DNA of 64,000 nt from Trichodesmium sp050015995 (GCF_050015995.1 NZ_JBNHEP010000107.1:1-64000), one strand, 5' to 3'. Numbered from the stretch's first letter, positions 8,820 through 18,414 are shown. Program-made: numbers and translations. Notes: a model not told the origin generated them from the sequence alone.

Positions 8820-9317
8820 ATGGCCAATGTTTTAGTGTTGAACGCTTCTTACGAACCGCTCAATATCACGAGTTGGCGACGAGCGATCGTCTTGTTGCTC
8901 AAAGGTAAAGCGGAGCAGATTGAACACAACGGGGTATATATCCTCCCTGATATTCCCCTACCTACAGTCATCCGACTGCGGTACTATGTCCGAGTTCCTT
9001 ACAAAGACATTCCTTTGACGCGCCGAAATATTATGCACCGAGATGGTCATTCTTGTCAATACTGTGATTATAAGGGTGATAATTTGACCTTAGATCATGT
9101 AGTACCGCGATCGCGTGGTGGTGGTGATACATGGGAAAACCTTGTGACGGCTTGTGTTCGCTGTAATGTCCGCAAAGGAAGTCGCACTCCAAGAGAGGCT
9201 AATATGGCTTTGCGTTATCCGCCTCGAAAACCCCATAGTGGCCTTTACTTTGAATTGACTAAACACGTTAAAAGTGGTAACAACAAAGAATGGCAAAAAT
9301 ATGTGATTGGTCTGTGA
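8820..9317 (+). CDS. HNH endonuclease family protein
   Basis: This 165-residue protein carries an HNH nuclease fold with a structural zinc site: CQYC (C79, C82) and CVRC (C112, C115). The catalytic core is LDHVVPRSRGG (D92, H93), with N107 in TWENLVTAC. The N-terminal part (VLVLNASYEPLNITSWRRA) is typical of a widely conserved cyanobacterial HNH family. The cellular substrate is not known to me. It is a single gene with its own strong terminator directly after the stop. The start is the only ATG before the conserved N-terminus; no clear ribosome site precedes it. Confidence 0.9.
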   Translation: MANVLVLNASYEPLNITSWRRAIVLLLKGKAEQIEHNGVYILPDIPLPTVIRLRYYVRVPYKDIPLTRRNIMHRDGHSCQYCDYKGDNLTLDHVVPRSRGGGDTWENLVTACVRCNVRKGSRTPREANMALRYPPRKPHSGLYFELTKHVKSGNNKEWQKYVIGL

Positions 9318-9349
9318 AAACCCTGCCCATCTGAGTGCAGGGTTTTTTT
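9317..9349 (+). terminator. Rho-independent terminator of the HNH gene
   Basis: A perfect 10-bp stem, AAAACCCTGC (9317-9326) with GCAGGGTTTT (9337-9346), encloses a 10-base loop and leads into a run of seven T. It overlaps the final base of the HNH stop codon. Confidence 0.92.
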
Positions 9350-9668
9350 GTATCGAAAATAACCATCTGTAATTAATGACGATCGACAGCACATACTATT
9401 TCTAAGTCTAAGTTAGGTTTTGATCGATGTGTTACTAATTGCTATTGGTATCGTAAGTAATCGGACAGAATTATTGACAAACTTAGATATATTAGTATCT
9501 TCGCTGGATCGGGGTGGAAAATTTAATGAGCGTGTAATTTAATTAATTTTGTCTAACTACTTATTATCAGGGGTTTCATTCAAATAACCCCCTCTATTCA
9601 GTCTTTGTACTTGTAAAATTTGACTTTTATCCAGTAAAGTGATAGTAAAACCAAAGCTGGGTATAATA
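9350..9668. other. Intergenic region upstream of sixA
   Basis: AT-rich DNA with one CGATCG site and no repeat family recognised. No gene is supported. It presumably holds the sixA promoter, but no clear -35/-10 pair can be singled out. Confidence 0.4.
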
Positions 9669-10175
9669 ATGATTATAAGTACAAATGTTTATTTGATCCG
9701 TCACGGTATAGCCGCTGATGCACAAAACTATGCCACAGATGCAGAACGTCCTTTGACAGAAATAGGCGATCGCAAAACTCACAAAATTGCTCAAAAATTC
9801 AAACAACTAGGTCTTCATTTCAACCTAATTCTCACCAGTCCCTTAGTTAGAGCAAATCAAACAGCTAAAATTTTTCAAGCTAATAAATTAAGTTCCAAAG
9901 TAGAAGAATTTTCTCCTTTAGCCCCTGGTGGAGATATTAATCTCTGGCTACAATGGCTAGAAACATGGCAACCTAAAGAAAATAGGGAATTAGCTCTGGT
10001 CGGCCATCAACCAGACTTGGCAAACTGGGCAGAAATTCTGATATGGGGAGAAGCTAGGCAAGTATTAATACTTAAAAAAGCTGGCGTAATAGGCGTTTCC
10101 TTACGGTCAGTTGGTTCACCAGTAGGCAATAGTCAAATGTTTTGGTTGACACCGCCAAGATTTATACTGGATTAA
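9669..10175 (+). CDS. sixA: Phosphohistidine phosphatase SixA
   Basis: This histidine-phosphatase-superfamily protein has the catalytic VYLIRHGIAAD motif at its N-terminus (RHG; His is the phospho-acceptor), LTSPLVRANQTA in the middle and ALVGHQPDLANW with the second catalytic His. SixA enzymes remove phosphate from histidine phosphotransfer domains. From ATG 9669 it has 168 residues; a GTG ten codons upstream (9639) is also in frame, but family members begin close to the VYLIRHG strand, so 9669 or even a later start is more likely. It lies 97 bases upstream of gltA on the same strand. Confidence 0.9.
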   Translation: MIISTNVYLIRHGIAADAQNYATDAERPLTEIGDRKTHKIAQKFKQLGLHFNLILTSPLVRANQTAKIFQANKLSSKVEEFSPLAPGGDINLWLQWLETWQPKENRELALVGHQPDLANWAEILIWGEARQVLILKKAGVIGVSLRSVGSPVGNSQMFWLTPPRFILD

Positions 10176-10272
10176 CCAAAATTATTAATATTTTATTGTT
10201 AAAACAACAACACAACTAAACTACTTGATAATGTAGCTTGAGTATATTCATATCTAAGTAAAGGTGATCGTC

Positions 10273-11415
10273 ATGTCCGTCGTCTGCATCGAATTTAAGC
10301 CTGGTTTAGAAGGTGTTCCCGCTACCCAATCAAGTGTCAGCTACGTCGATGGACAAAAAGGCATATTGGAATACCGAGGCATTAATATTGAAGAATTGGC
10401 AAAAAAGAGTTCTTTTCTCGAAACAGCATATTTGTTGATTTGGGGCTATCTTCCTAGCAAAGAAGAATTGGAAATCTTTGAGCATGACATTCGCTATCAC
10501 AGAAGAATAAAATATAGAATTCGGGACATGATGAAATGTTTCCCGGAAACTGGACATCCTATGGATGCTCTACAGACTTCAGCAGCAGCTCTGGGCTTAT
10601 TTTATTCTCGTCGTGCTCTTGATAACCCAGAATATATTAGGACAGCAGTAGTCAGGCTACTGGCCAAAATCCCCACAATGGTAGCTGCCTTTGAGTTAAT
10701 GCGTAATGGTAACGATCCTGTACAGCCAAGAGATGATTTGGACTATGCAGCCAACTTCTTATATATGCTAAATGAACGGGAACCAGATCCACTCGCAGCT
10801 TATGTATTTGATGTTTGTCTGACTCTTCATGCTGAACATACTATTAATGCTTCTACATTCTCCGCAATGGTAACTTCTTCTACCTTGACCGATCCCTACG
10901 GAGTTATAGCTTCAGCAGTGGGAACTCTGGCTGGGCCACTACATGGAGGAGCAAATGAAGATGTGATTACTATGTTGTCTGAAATTGATTCGGTAGAAAA
11001 TGTTAGACCATATCTAGAAAAATGTTTGGAGACTAAGGCCAAAATTATGGGTTTTGGTCACCGAGTCTATAAAGTGAAAGACCCAAGAGCAATTATCCTT
11101 CAGGAACTAGCAGTAAAGTTATTTGACAAGTTTGGCTACGACAAATATTATGAAATCGCTTTGGAGATGGAAAAGGTTGTAGATGAAAAACTAGGCCATA
11201 AAGGTATTTACCCAAATGTGGACTTTTACTCTGGTCTTGTTTATCGAAAATTAGGAATATCTAGCGATCTATTTACACCAATATTTGCTATTGCTCGTGT
11301 AGCTGGTTGGTTAGCTCATTGGAAAGAGCAATTAGCAGCTAATCGGATTTTTCGTCCGACACAAATTTATACAGGAGACCATAACGTTTATTATACCCCG
11401 ATCCAAGAACGTTAA
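10273..11415 (+). CDS. gltA: Citrate synthase
   Basis: This enzyme condenses acetyl-CoA and oxaloacetate to citrate, the entry step of the TCA cycle and the source of 2-oxoglutarate for nitrogen assimilation. It has 380 residues when started at ATG 10273, where AAGGTGA at 10261-10267 gives a well-placed ribosome site; a GTG three codons upstream (10264) overlaps that site. The catalytic triad is visible: H224 in GPLHGGANED, H263 in MGFGHRVYK and D317 in PNVDFYSG. The length and DGQKGILEYRGI motif fit type II, short-form citrate synthases. It is separate from the following CLC gene by a repeat-bearing 390-base gap. Confidence 0.96.
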   Translation: MSVVCIEFKPGLEGVPATQSSVSYVDGQKGILEYRGINIEELAKKSSFLETAYLLIWGYLPSKEELEIFEHDIRYHRRIKYRIRDMMKCFPETGHPMDALQTSAAALGLFYSRRALDNPEYIRTAVVRLLAKIPTMVAAFELMRNGNDPVQPRDDLDYAANFLYMLNEREPDPLAAYVFDVCLTLHAEHTINASTFSAMVTSSTLTDPYGVIASAVGTLAGPLHGGANEDVITMLSEIDSVENVRPYLEKCLETKAKIMGFGHRVYKVKDPRAIILQELAVKLFDKFGYDKYYEIALEMEKVVDEKLGHKGIYPNVDFYSGLVYRKLGISSDLFTPIFAIARVAGWLAHWKEQLAANRIFRPTQIYTGDHNVYYTPIQER

Positions 11416-11449
11416 GTATTTTAGAATTTTGAATTTTGAATTTTGAATT

Positions 11450-11473
11450 ATGACTTCTGAATTCAGAAGTCAT
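11450..11473. repeat. Perfect 24-bp palindrome
   Basis: ATGACTTCTGAA is followed directly by its exact reverse complement, 35 bases after the gltA stop. It sits behind a GAATTTT triplet repeat and directly abuts the R2 element that follows. There is no T-run, so termination is possible but not shown. Confidence 0.6.
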
Positions 11474-11563
11474 ATAGCGCGTAGCGCTAGGGAATAGGGA
11501 ATAGTAGACTGATAAAGGGTTTTAGGATTTAGAAATGTCCTAACCTCAATGCGTAGCGCTATA
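11473..11563 (-). mobile_element. R2 element copy A (TATAGCGC-ended MITE-like repeat)
   Basis: It begins TATAGCGCG and ends GCGTAGCGCTATA. Read on the minus strand it gives TATAGCGCTACGCATT, then AGGTTAGGACATTT, the same order of blocks as the copies at 56399 and 59544. The variable centre holds GGGAATA units. There is no coding capacity. The rest of 11564-11806 holds no gene I can support. Confidence 0.8.
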
Positions 11564-11806
11564 AAGTTAAATTATTATTGTTTGACGACGCACTGAATTT
11601 GGAATTGAGAAATTGTTTTTTCGGCTTTCCTCTACATGAAACGGTACAGGAAATGAAAAGTTTAGCTTCTCTGGAAGAAACAAGCATGACAGAAGGAAAA
11701 AACTCATAAGTGCGTAGCATAGATAGATTGTTCAGGATAAACAATATCTCCAGAGCAACTTCGGGAAAATATCAAAGATGTGGCTACAAATCGATTTTTG
11801 TAACCT

Positions 11807-13249
11807 ATGAATATTTTTGTTTCTATCTTTATAATAAACTCGATCATATTAGCGGGATTCCTTAGTCGACAGATTTTGATTGAGAAGAAAATTCCACGGC
11901 TTTTCCCCAGTATGGATAATCAAAATGTCAAAGACAACGAACCAAAATTAACCAGTCAGACTCAAGAATTGTTGTATTCCAAAGTTCTGCTTTATACCAG
12001 TGCTGTTGGCATTATGGGAGGATTGGTTGCTATAGCTTACTACTTTGTTTTAGAACAGTTTTTAGATTTGGTATGGGAAACAGGGAAGCATTACTTCACA
12101 GGAATTTTTCCAGATTGGTTACCAGCATGGAATTATACCTGGATAGTGGCAACAATTGGGGGATTTGGTGTTGGTTTGTGTCTCTATTTCTTTGGTCAAC
12201 CTGGAGAAATGGCCAAGGTGATTGATAAAATTCACGATCCTGGTCGTTTGGACCCAAGTCAAACACCAGGGATGATTGCTACTTCCTTAGTATCAATTAC
12301 TGCTGGTGGAAGTTTGGGACCTGAAGCACCTCTAGTACAAATCAATGGCAGTTTAGGAAGTTGGATTGCAGATAAACTGAATTTGAGTCTCAAGGAAACA
12401 CGAATTATGACGTTTTGTGGTATGGGTGCAGCATTAGCAGCATTCTTTGGCGATCCTGTTGGAGGCCCATTATTTGCCCTGGAGATTCCCCATCGTCGTG
12501 GTATTCAGTATTATGAAGCGATTATTCCGGCAGTTGTTGCAGGGATTTTTAGTTTTGGCGTGTTTCGGTTTGGTACTGGGTTAGAAATCGGAGGTATCTA
12601 TCATTTTGACTACTTTGATACTATTCCTGCTTTGAGTTGGCTAAACCTTCTGGAAGCTTTAGTCTTAGGAATAGTTGGTGGTTTAGCTGGAATTTTGTTT
12701 ATTGGGATTTTTCGGCTCACAAAGTTGGCGATTCAACCTATTGAAGATAGGCATATTTGGAGAGCAATTTTGGGCGGATTGGGGATTGGTTGGTTGGCAG
12801 TTTTATATCCCCAAACTCTATTCTTTAGCGAGCAGCAAATTGAAACTCAATTAATTGAGCCAGCTACTACACTTACGGTTGTGACGTTACTGGGAATTTG
12901 TCTGGCTAAAATGATGGCTATTAGTTTTACGATTCATGGTGGATTTCGAGGGGGTTTTATCTTTCCCCTATTTTTTACAGGAGCTAGCTTAGGGTTGGCC
13001 ATCAGTTTTTTGATTCCAGCGGTACATCCAACTATTGCCATGTTGTGTTGCATGGCTGCCATTAATGTATCGGTTACCAAAACTCCTATTAGCAGTTCGA
13101 TAATTTTGAGTGTTTTATCTGATACATCTATAATTCCAATTATTGCGATCGCTAGTTTTACAAGCTTTATATTGACTAGTAATATTGGTTTGTTAAGCAC
13201 TCAACGCCCTAGAAAGCAAGAGGAAAATTTAAGTATTGGTGTTGGTTAA
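11807..13249 (+). CDS. CLC-family chloride channel/transporter
   Basis: This 480-residue integral membrane protein belongs to the voltage-gated chloride channel (CLC) superfamily, which moves Cl- or similar anions across the membrane. About ten hydrophobic helices are visible. The selectivity-filter region is GGSLGPEAPLVQING, and later ones are FGDPVGGPLFALE and GGFRGGFIFPLFFTG. The usual GREGP filter motif is GSLGP here, so the classical gating glutamate is a leucine, which may favour channel over exchanger behaviour (inference). The N-terminal ~36 residues before MDNQNVKDNE form an extra hydrophobic stretch; a start at that Met is possible. There is no CBS domain. It stands alone. Confidence 0.88.
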   Translation: MNIFVSIFIINSIILAGFLSRQILIEKKIPRLFPSMDNQNVKDNEPKLTSQTQELLYSKVLLYTSAVGIMGGLVAIAYYFVLEQFLDLVWETGKHYFTGIFPDWLPAWNYTWIVATIGGFGVGLCLYFFGQPGEMAKVIDKIHDPGRLDPSQTPGMIATSLVSITAGGSLGPEAPLVQINGSLGSWIADKLNLSLKETRIMTFCGMGAALAAFFGDPVGGPLFALEIPHRRGIQYYEAIIPAVVAGIFSFGVFRFGTGLEIGGIYHFDYFDTIPALSWLNLLEALVLGIVGGLAGILFIGIFRLTKLAIQPIEDRHIWRAILGGLGIGWLAVLYPQTLFFSEQQIETQLIEPATTLTVVTLLGICLAKMMAISFTIHGGFRGGFIFPLFFTGASLGLAISFLIPAVHPTIAMLCCMAAINVSVTKTPISSSIILSVLSDTSIIPIIAIASFTSFILTSNIGLLSTQRPRKQEENLSIGVG

Positions 13250-13651
13250 TCTGTAATACTTTTCTCCTAAATTTCTATATCAAAAACTATATTTGTAGAT
13301 TAGATAAATACTGAATATCATTACCAATGGATAATGGATAATTGATAATTAATCAATCCGGCTTTATTGCCTCTCTTAATAGGAGATTTCCTTATATTAA
13401 ATTCCGTTACAGTTTTAACCAGAGGTCATTATCCATTATCCATTATCAATTAATGAAAATTATCCTATGCTATATCTCAAAACACTATATTGATATAGCA
13501 GTTGAAACATAGGTATTGTTTGTCTGAGTTTGTGAGATAGAATAGCTGATGCAATTCATTCTGTGAATGTAAATAAAATTCACAATGTAGATACATTATA
13601 GTGTTTCGATAGTGATTAGTAATAACTAACATAACTTGATAAATCAGACCT
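13250..13651. other. Intergenic region with facing TTATCCAT repeats
   Basis: No gene is seen. TGGATAATGGATAATTGATA at about 13327 and ATTATCCATTATCCATTATC at about 13427 face each other as arms of a ~130-bp inverted structure. The right arm with its TTCCGTTACAGTTTTAACC core is the reverse of the repeat at 1453-1512. A small hairpin GTGAAT...ATTCAC lies near 13563. Confidence 0.65.
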
Positions 13652-14134
13652 ATGTTGATAAATGAAAATGTTACTATAAGTCTAGAAAAAATTTGTGTAT
13701 CAACTCACTTTCCCTATGGTGAAGCTTGGATACCAGATGAAGATAAAAATCTACTACAACTTAGTTCCAGCTATTATATTAATCCCCGCCTTGGCGTAAA
13801 GGATTTAGAACAATTTTGGATGTGTAGTCAAGATTTTATATTATCTAGAGGTGAAGGTTTACCAGGACGAGTTTGGTTATCAAAACAACCAGAATGGATT
13901 ATAGACGTCACTATTGAATCTGAGAGATATTTTTTACGCAATGAAATTGCGAAAGCTTTTGGAGTTAAAAGCGGCTTTTCTGTGCCTGTAATTGCAGAAA
14001 ATAAAGTTTTGATGGTATTGGCTTTTTTTGCGGTACAAACTTGTTATAAAGATACTAAAATTATAGAAATAGCAACAAGCAAAGCCAAAAGTTTAGGACA
14101 GCTTCTATCTAATTCAATTTATAATTATCAATAA
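13652..14134 (+). CDS. Stand-alone GAF-domain protein
   Basis: These 160 residues are almost wholly one GAF domain, a small-molecule or chromophore sensing fold. The typical stretch SRGEGLPGRVW is at about residues 69-79, followed by a FGVKSGFSVPVI strand pair and VLAFFAVQ. No kinase, cyclase or response-regulator part is attached, and no cysteine in a bilin-lyase context is obvious. Such GAF domains with GEGLPGRVW usually sit inside histidine kinases or diguanylate cyclases, so this may be a free sensor subunit or a domain left after loss of an output. The ATG at 13652 lacks a clear ribosome site. The neighbouring ndhA operon looks unrelated. Confidence 0.75.
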   Translation: MLINENVTISLEKICVSTHFPYGEAWIPDEDKNLLQLSSSYYINPRLGVKDLEQFWMCSQDFILSRGEGLPGRVWLSKQPEWIIDVTIESERYFLRNEIAKAFGVKSGFSVPVIAENKVLMVLAFFAVQTCYKDTKIIEIATSKAKSLGQLLSNSIYNYQ

Positions 14135-14404
14135 ATATAATTTATCAGTTTTGGATTGACTGAAATTAATGTACTTTACCATACTAAAGAATGCTATATA
14201 TTGTGTATTGCATAACTCATTAATTTTGGCACCTATCTATTAACTAAAATTGTCAAAATAGGTAATTTCAATGTTATCTATTTTCACTGTGGGAGCCGAG
14301 CTATCTCCGCCCTATAAAAATATCAGGTTTAACTTATCCCAGAACCCTATCTTTCTGATACAATCAACAAGCAAAGTAATAATACTTATTTAATCCTACT
14401 CTAA

Positions 14405-15523
14405 ATGAATTCAGGAATCGATCTACAAAGAACATTTATTCAAGCCCTCGTAGATTTGGGCTTATCCTCAGAAATAGCTAGAACTCTATGGCTACCATTC
14501 CCTATGTTATTAATGATCGTTGGTGCTACTGTCGGCGTTCTAGTAACAGTGTGGCTAGAGCGAAAAATCTCTGCGGCAGCGCAACAAAGAATCGGCCCTG
14601 AATTTATTGGCCCTTTAGGGACTCTCGCACCCCTCGCTGATGGTCTGAAGCTAGTTTTCAAAGAGGACGTTGTTCCGGCCAAAGCAGATCCCTTACTATT
14701 CACATTAGGACCTGTAATTGTAGCCATCCCCGTATTTCTGTCCTACCTAGTGGTGCCCTTTGGACAAAATTTAGTAATTACAGACCTTGGAGTAGCAATA
14801 TTTTTGTGGATTGCCCTTTCTAGTATTCAACCTATTGGACTACTAATGTCTGGGTATGCTTCTAATAACAAATATTCTCTACTTGGAGGTTTACGAGCGG
14901 CAGCACAATCTATCAGTTATGAAATTCCTTTGGCCTTGGCTGTATTGGCAGTAGTTATGATGTCCAATAGTCTCAGTACAATTGATATAGTTGAACAACA
15001 ATCAAGTTATGGCATCCTGGGATGGAATATTTGGAGACAACCATTAGGGTTCATAATTTTCTGGATAGCAGTATTGGCAGAATGTGAACGTCTTCCTTTT
15101 GACCTTCCAGAAGCAGAGGAAGAATTGGTGGCTGGATATCAGACTGAATATACTGGCATGAAATTTGCTTTATATTATTTAGCTTCTTATGTCAATTTGG
15201 TTTTATCTTCCCTATTTGTGGCGATTTTATATCTGGGTGGTTGGGAGTCTCCAATTCCAGTAGAACTTTTATCTAATTTGTTTGGAGTGAGTGATACGAC
15301 TCCTTGGTTACAAATAACTAACGCCACTTTGGGTATTATTATGACCTTAATCAAAGCTTATCTACTTGTATTTGTAGCAGTTTTGTTACGTTGGACATTA
15401 CCCAGGGTGAGAATTGACCAATTATTAGACCTAGGTTGGAAGTTCTTGTTGCCAGTGGCTTTGGTTAACTTGTTATTAACTGCTGCCTTAAAGTTAGCTT
15501 TCCCATTTGCTTTTGGCGGATAA
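14405..15523 (+). CDS. ndhA: NAD(P)H-quinone oxidoreductase subunit 1 (NdhA)
   Basis: This 372-residue membrane subunit (NuoH/ND1 family) is part of the thylakoid NDH-1 complex, which takes electrons from ferredoxin and pumps protons for cyclic and respiratory electron flow and CO2 uptake. Family motifs are VWLERKISAAAQQRIGPE, the quinone-tunnel region PFDLPEAEEELVAGYQTEY and at least eight hydrophobic helices. The length matches cyanobacterial NdhA. It is the first gene of the conserved ndhA-I-G-E order, here with unusually wide gaps (260, 275 and 190 bases) between genes. Confidence 0.97.
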   Translation: MNSGIDLQRTFIQALVDLGLSSEIARTLWLPFPMLLMIVGATVGVLVTVWLERKISAAAQQRIGPEFIGPLGTLAPLADGLKLVFKEDVVPAKADPLLFTLGPVIVAIPVFLSYLVVPFGQNLVITDLGVAIFLWIALSSIQPIGLLMSGYASNNKYSLLGGLRAAAQSISYEIPLALAVLAVVMMSNSLSTIDIVEQQSSYGILGWNIWRQPLGFIIFWIAVLAECERLPFDLPEAEEELVAGYQTEYTGMKFALYYLASYVNLVLSSLFVAILYLGGWESPIPVELLSNLFGVSDTTPWLQITNATLGIIMTLIKAYLLVFVAVLLRWTLPRVRIDQLLDLGWKFLLPVALVNLLLTAALKLAFPFAFGG

Positions 15524-15783
15524 ATCAATAGCTAATTTGAGATTTTTTGATTAAACTGTATCTAAAATCTCAAATATACTTTGGCTAACTATATTTCTAA
15601 GTAAAGTTGCTAACATCCTCTGTGATGCAGTTAATAAATTGACAATATACTGAGCTAAAAAGCAAGGTATAGTTTTTGTCAAAAATTTAATATCGATGGG
15701 ATGTTAACTAACAAAATTTAGATCTTACAGGAAATAAAGCTCAAATTGTCACTATAAGTTTTAGTTTTATCAAGCAAAAACCT

Positions 15784-16398
15784 ATGTTCAAATTCCTCAA
15801 CCAAGTAAGCGATTACGCTAAAGAAACTCTTCAAGCTGCCAAATATATTGGTCAAGGTCTATCTGTAACTTTTGACCATATGCGCCGTCGCCCCATTACT
15901 GTACAATACCCATACGAAAAGTTGATTCCTTCTGAAAGATTTAGAGGTAGAATTCACTTTGAATTTGACAAGTGTATTGCCTGTGAAGTTTGTGTAAGGG
16001 TTTGTCCGATTAATCTACCTGTAGTAGATTGGGAATTTAACAAAGAAAGTAAAAAGAAAAAGCTCAAGCATTACAGTATTGATTTTGGTGTTTGTATATT
16101 CTGTGGAAATTGTGTAGAATATTGCCCTACTAACTGTCTATCCATGACAGAAGAATATGAGCTAGCTGCTTATGATCGCCATGAGTTGAATTACGATAAC
16201 GTTGCTCTGGGTAGATTACCATACAAGGTGACAAATGACCCAATGGTTACTCCGATGCGAGAGCTAGCTTACTTGCCGAAAGGAGTTATTGACCCTCATA
16301 CAGTTCCTCATACTTCCCGTCGTGCTGGTCTCCGCCCTGAAGAAATTCTCGAACAAATAGAAGCTGAAAAGCCACCAGCAGAGACAACAGAAAAATAG
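15784..16398 (+). CDS. ndhI: NAD(P)H-quinone oxidoreductase subunit I (NdhI)
   Basis: This 204-residue peripheral subunit carries two [4Fe-4S] clusters and passes electrons from the ferredoxin-binding site towards the quinone. Two complete cysteine sets are seen: CIACEVCVRVCP (C64, C67, C70, C74) and CIFCGNCVEYCP (C104, C107, C110, C114). The C-terminal tail past residue 160 matches the extra length of cyanobacterial NdhI. It is the second gene of the ndh cluster. Confidence 0.97.
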   Translation: MFKFLNQVSDYAKETLQAAKYIGQGLSVTFDHMRRRPITVQYPYEKLIPSERFRGRIHFEFDKCIACEVCVRVCPINLPVVDWEFNKESKKKKLKHYSIDFGVCIFCGNCVEYCPTNCLSMTEEYELAAYDRHELNYDNVALGRLPYKVTNDPMVTPMRELAYLPKGVIDPHTVPHTSRRAGLRPEEILEQIEAEKPPAETTEK

Positions 16399-16673
16399 TT
16401 ACAGCACTTCCCGCTGTTATGAGGTACTTATATTTATCCTTTTAGGGAACAGGGAACAGGGAACAGGGAATAGGGAATAGGGAATAGGGAATAGGGAATA
16501 GACAAAAAATATTCCCGATTGTTAAGTTGTGCCTCATTAGTACGGAATCTGTTGTATTACTTATTTAGTTATTAGTTGTTAAATGGTTAATGTGATTTTT
16601 AGCCTCCAACAACTAATAACTACCAATGAACAAAATATCATTCAAAATTCAGACATATTTAAAGGAATAAAAA
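16399..16673 (+). repeat. Short tandem heptamers between ndhI and ndhG
   Basis: From about 16444 to 16500 there is an uninterrupted run of GGGAACA then GGGAATA units, about eight in all, of the short-tandem-repeat type common in filamentous cyanobacteria. The array lies inside the ndh cluster, so it is probably transcribed with it unless ndhG has its own promoter in the following AT-rich bases. Confidence 0.8.
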
Positions 16674-17297
16674 GTGGATTTAGCACAAGGGGTTCAATTT
16701 GTTTCATTCATTATTTTAGCCGTAATGATGATTGGGGCAGCTTTGGGAGTAGTTTTATTTTCTAATATTGTCTACTCAGCTTTTCTTTTGGGTGGAGTAT
16801 TTCTGAGCATTTCTGGTTTATACCTTTTGTTAAATGCTGATTTTGTGGCTACTGCTCAAGTTTTGATTTATGTTGGAGCTGTTAATGTCTTGATTTTATT
16901 TGCGATTATGCTTGTAAATAAAAGAGAAGATTTTAAAGTTTTGCCTAATGCTTGGTTGAGAAAGGCAGCTACAGGTTTAGTTTGTATTGGCTTGTTTGCT
17001 TTATTGAGTACAATGGTATTATCTACTTCTTGGTCAATTCCTGTTAGTGGAACTGTTGCTGAAGAAAGTTCAATTGTGTTAATTGGCAAGCACTTTTTTA
17101 CTGATTTTTTACTTCCTTTTGAACTTGCTTCTGTATTTTTGTTAATGGCAATGGTGGGTGCTATTATTTTGGCTCGTCGAGATATTTTGCCTGATGAAGT
17201 ACCGACTGATATGCCTCAAACACCTGTTTTAAGTTTGCCAGAACGTCCTCGTGAATTAGTTTCAAGTTCTAGCGAAAGTTCTGCTCAAAAAGGTTAA
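16674..17297 (+). CDS. ndhG: NAD(P)H-quinone oxidoreductase subunit 6 (NdhG)
   Basis: This 207-residue membrane subunit (NuoJ/ND6 family) has five hydrophobic helices and the family stretch FVATAQVLIYVGAVNVLILF. It belongs to the proton-translocating arm of NDH-1. The start is a GTG at 16674 with AAAGGA at 16661-16666 as ribosome site, which supports it. The Ser-rich tail after residue 185 is cytoplasmic or stromal. It is third in the ndh cluster. Confidence 0.95.
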   Translation: MDLAQGVQFVSFIILAVMMIGAALGVVLFSNIVYSAFLLGGVFLSISGLYLLLNADFVATAQVLIYVGAVNVLILFAIMLVNKREDFKVLPNAWLRKAATGLVCIGLFALLSTMVLSTSWSIPVSGTVAEESSIVLIGKHFFTDFLLPFELASVFLLMAMVGAIILARRDILPDEVPTDMPQTPVLSLPERPRELVSSSSESSAQKG

Positions 17298-17487
17298 AAT
17301 TAATTACCTTTGCCAAATTAATTTAACATTTCTAAGTAGGGAAGACTGGGAACGAAAAATCTACTTGTATGCTTGATAGGTAAAGCTAAAAAAAATAATT
17401 TAGCCTACCTACTTCACTTGAGAATCAAATGTACAATTAATTTTGCTTGACTACTTAATTCAGTAATTTAAAAGGTTTAATAAGTTT

Positions 17488-17799
17488 ATGCAATTGCAAC
17501 TAGAATATTTTCTGTTATTGGCAGCAGCACTTTTTTGTATAGGAATTTATGGTTTAGTTACCAGTCGTAATGCAGTTAGGGTGCTGATGTCTATTGAGTT
17601 ACTTCTCAATGCTGTAAATTTGAATTTGATGGGTTTTTCTAATTTCCTAGATGCTCAAAATATTAAAGGTCAGGTTTTTACTGTCTTTGTAATTACGGTT
17701 GCTGCTGCTGAAGCTGCTGTGGGTTTAGCTATAATTTTAGCAATTTATCGTAACCGCGACACTGTTGATATGGAAGAATTTAACTTATTAAAGTGGTAA
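17488..17799 (+). CDS. ndhE: NAD(P)H-quinone oxidoreductase subunit 4L (NdhE)
   Basis: This 103-residue protein of the NuoK/ND4L family has three transmembrane helices and the conserved glutamates in LMSIELLLNAVNLN and AAEAAVGLAIILA, which take part in proton movement. The length is standard for NdhE. It is the last gene of the ndh cluster; no clear terminator follows within the next 100 bases. Confidence 0.96.
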   Translation: MQLQLEYFLLLAAALFCIGIYGLVTSRNAVRVLMSIELLLNAVNLNLMGFSNFLDAQNIKGQVFTVFVITVAAAEAAVGLAIILAIYRNRDTVDMEEFNLLKW

Positions 17800-18189
17800 T
17801 CTTAATGTAAGCATTCAGCTATTAGCATTCAGCATTCAGCTTTTGGAGGTATAACTTACTTGGGTTAGCTTATCGCCTTTTTATTCATAACTTTTCATTT
17901 TTCTTGGATATTAATTCTTCCTTACTGTGATAATAAGTTAATAACTGATAGTTCATAGCTCATAGCTGATAGTTGAATGTTTTGTTTGATTTCTTTTAAC
18001 ATATCCCGGTTGCTCTTTTAGAACATATTTATTGTCCTAATAAATTTTTTTTACATACTATGTAAAGAAATATAATTTTATTTACTGAAAAATATTAAGC
18101 TTCATTACTAAATTGCAACATAGAGAGAATCTCCATGCTATCCTTCCTTATCAGAGATAAGCTCAAATAATTTAGGGGAGGAGAAAACT
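17800..18189. other. Intergenic region after ndhE
   Basis: No gene is seen in the first 390 bases. It holds short GCATTCAGC and GATAGTTCATAGCT repeats. The last 20 bases carry the exceptionally strong ribosome site AGGGGAGGAG of the next gene. Confidence 0.5.
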
Positions 18190-18390
18190 TTGAATTCAGA
18201 AACTAAACAATATCCATCTTGTTCTTTACATCAAGATGTTAGTGAATATGTGGCTGATTTACAATTTCACATGACTTTACACGCTCGTAATTTAGTTCCT
18301 TCTCTGAATCAAGCAAAAGATGGTCGTGAGCAAATGTTGCAGCAAACTCAAGCTCATTTTGAAAAGTTGATTTCCAGACAAACTCTTTAA
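18190..18390 (+). CDS. Small 66-residue protein of unknown function (TTG start)
   Basis: I do not recognise this protein. It is supported as a gene by the near-perfect ribosome site AGGGGAGGAG eight bases before a TTG start and by a good terminator 25 bases after its stop. The product is soluble, His- and Gln-rich and mainly helical in appearance, with the stretch DLQFHMTLHARNLVPSLNQA in the centre. There is no signal peptide, membrane segment or Cys cluster. It may be a conserved cyanobacterial small protein; the rare start codon behind a strong site suggests tuned translation. Confidence 0.65.
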   Translation: MNSETKQYPSCSLHQDVSEYVADLQFHMTLHARNLVPSLNQAKDGREQMLQQTQAHFEKLISRQTL

Positions 18391-18414
18391 TTATTTTTAT
18401 ATTTATTTTTATTC

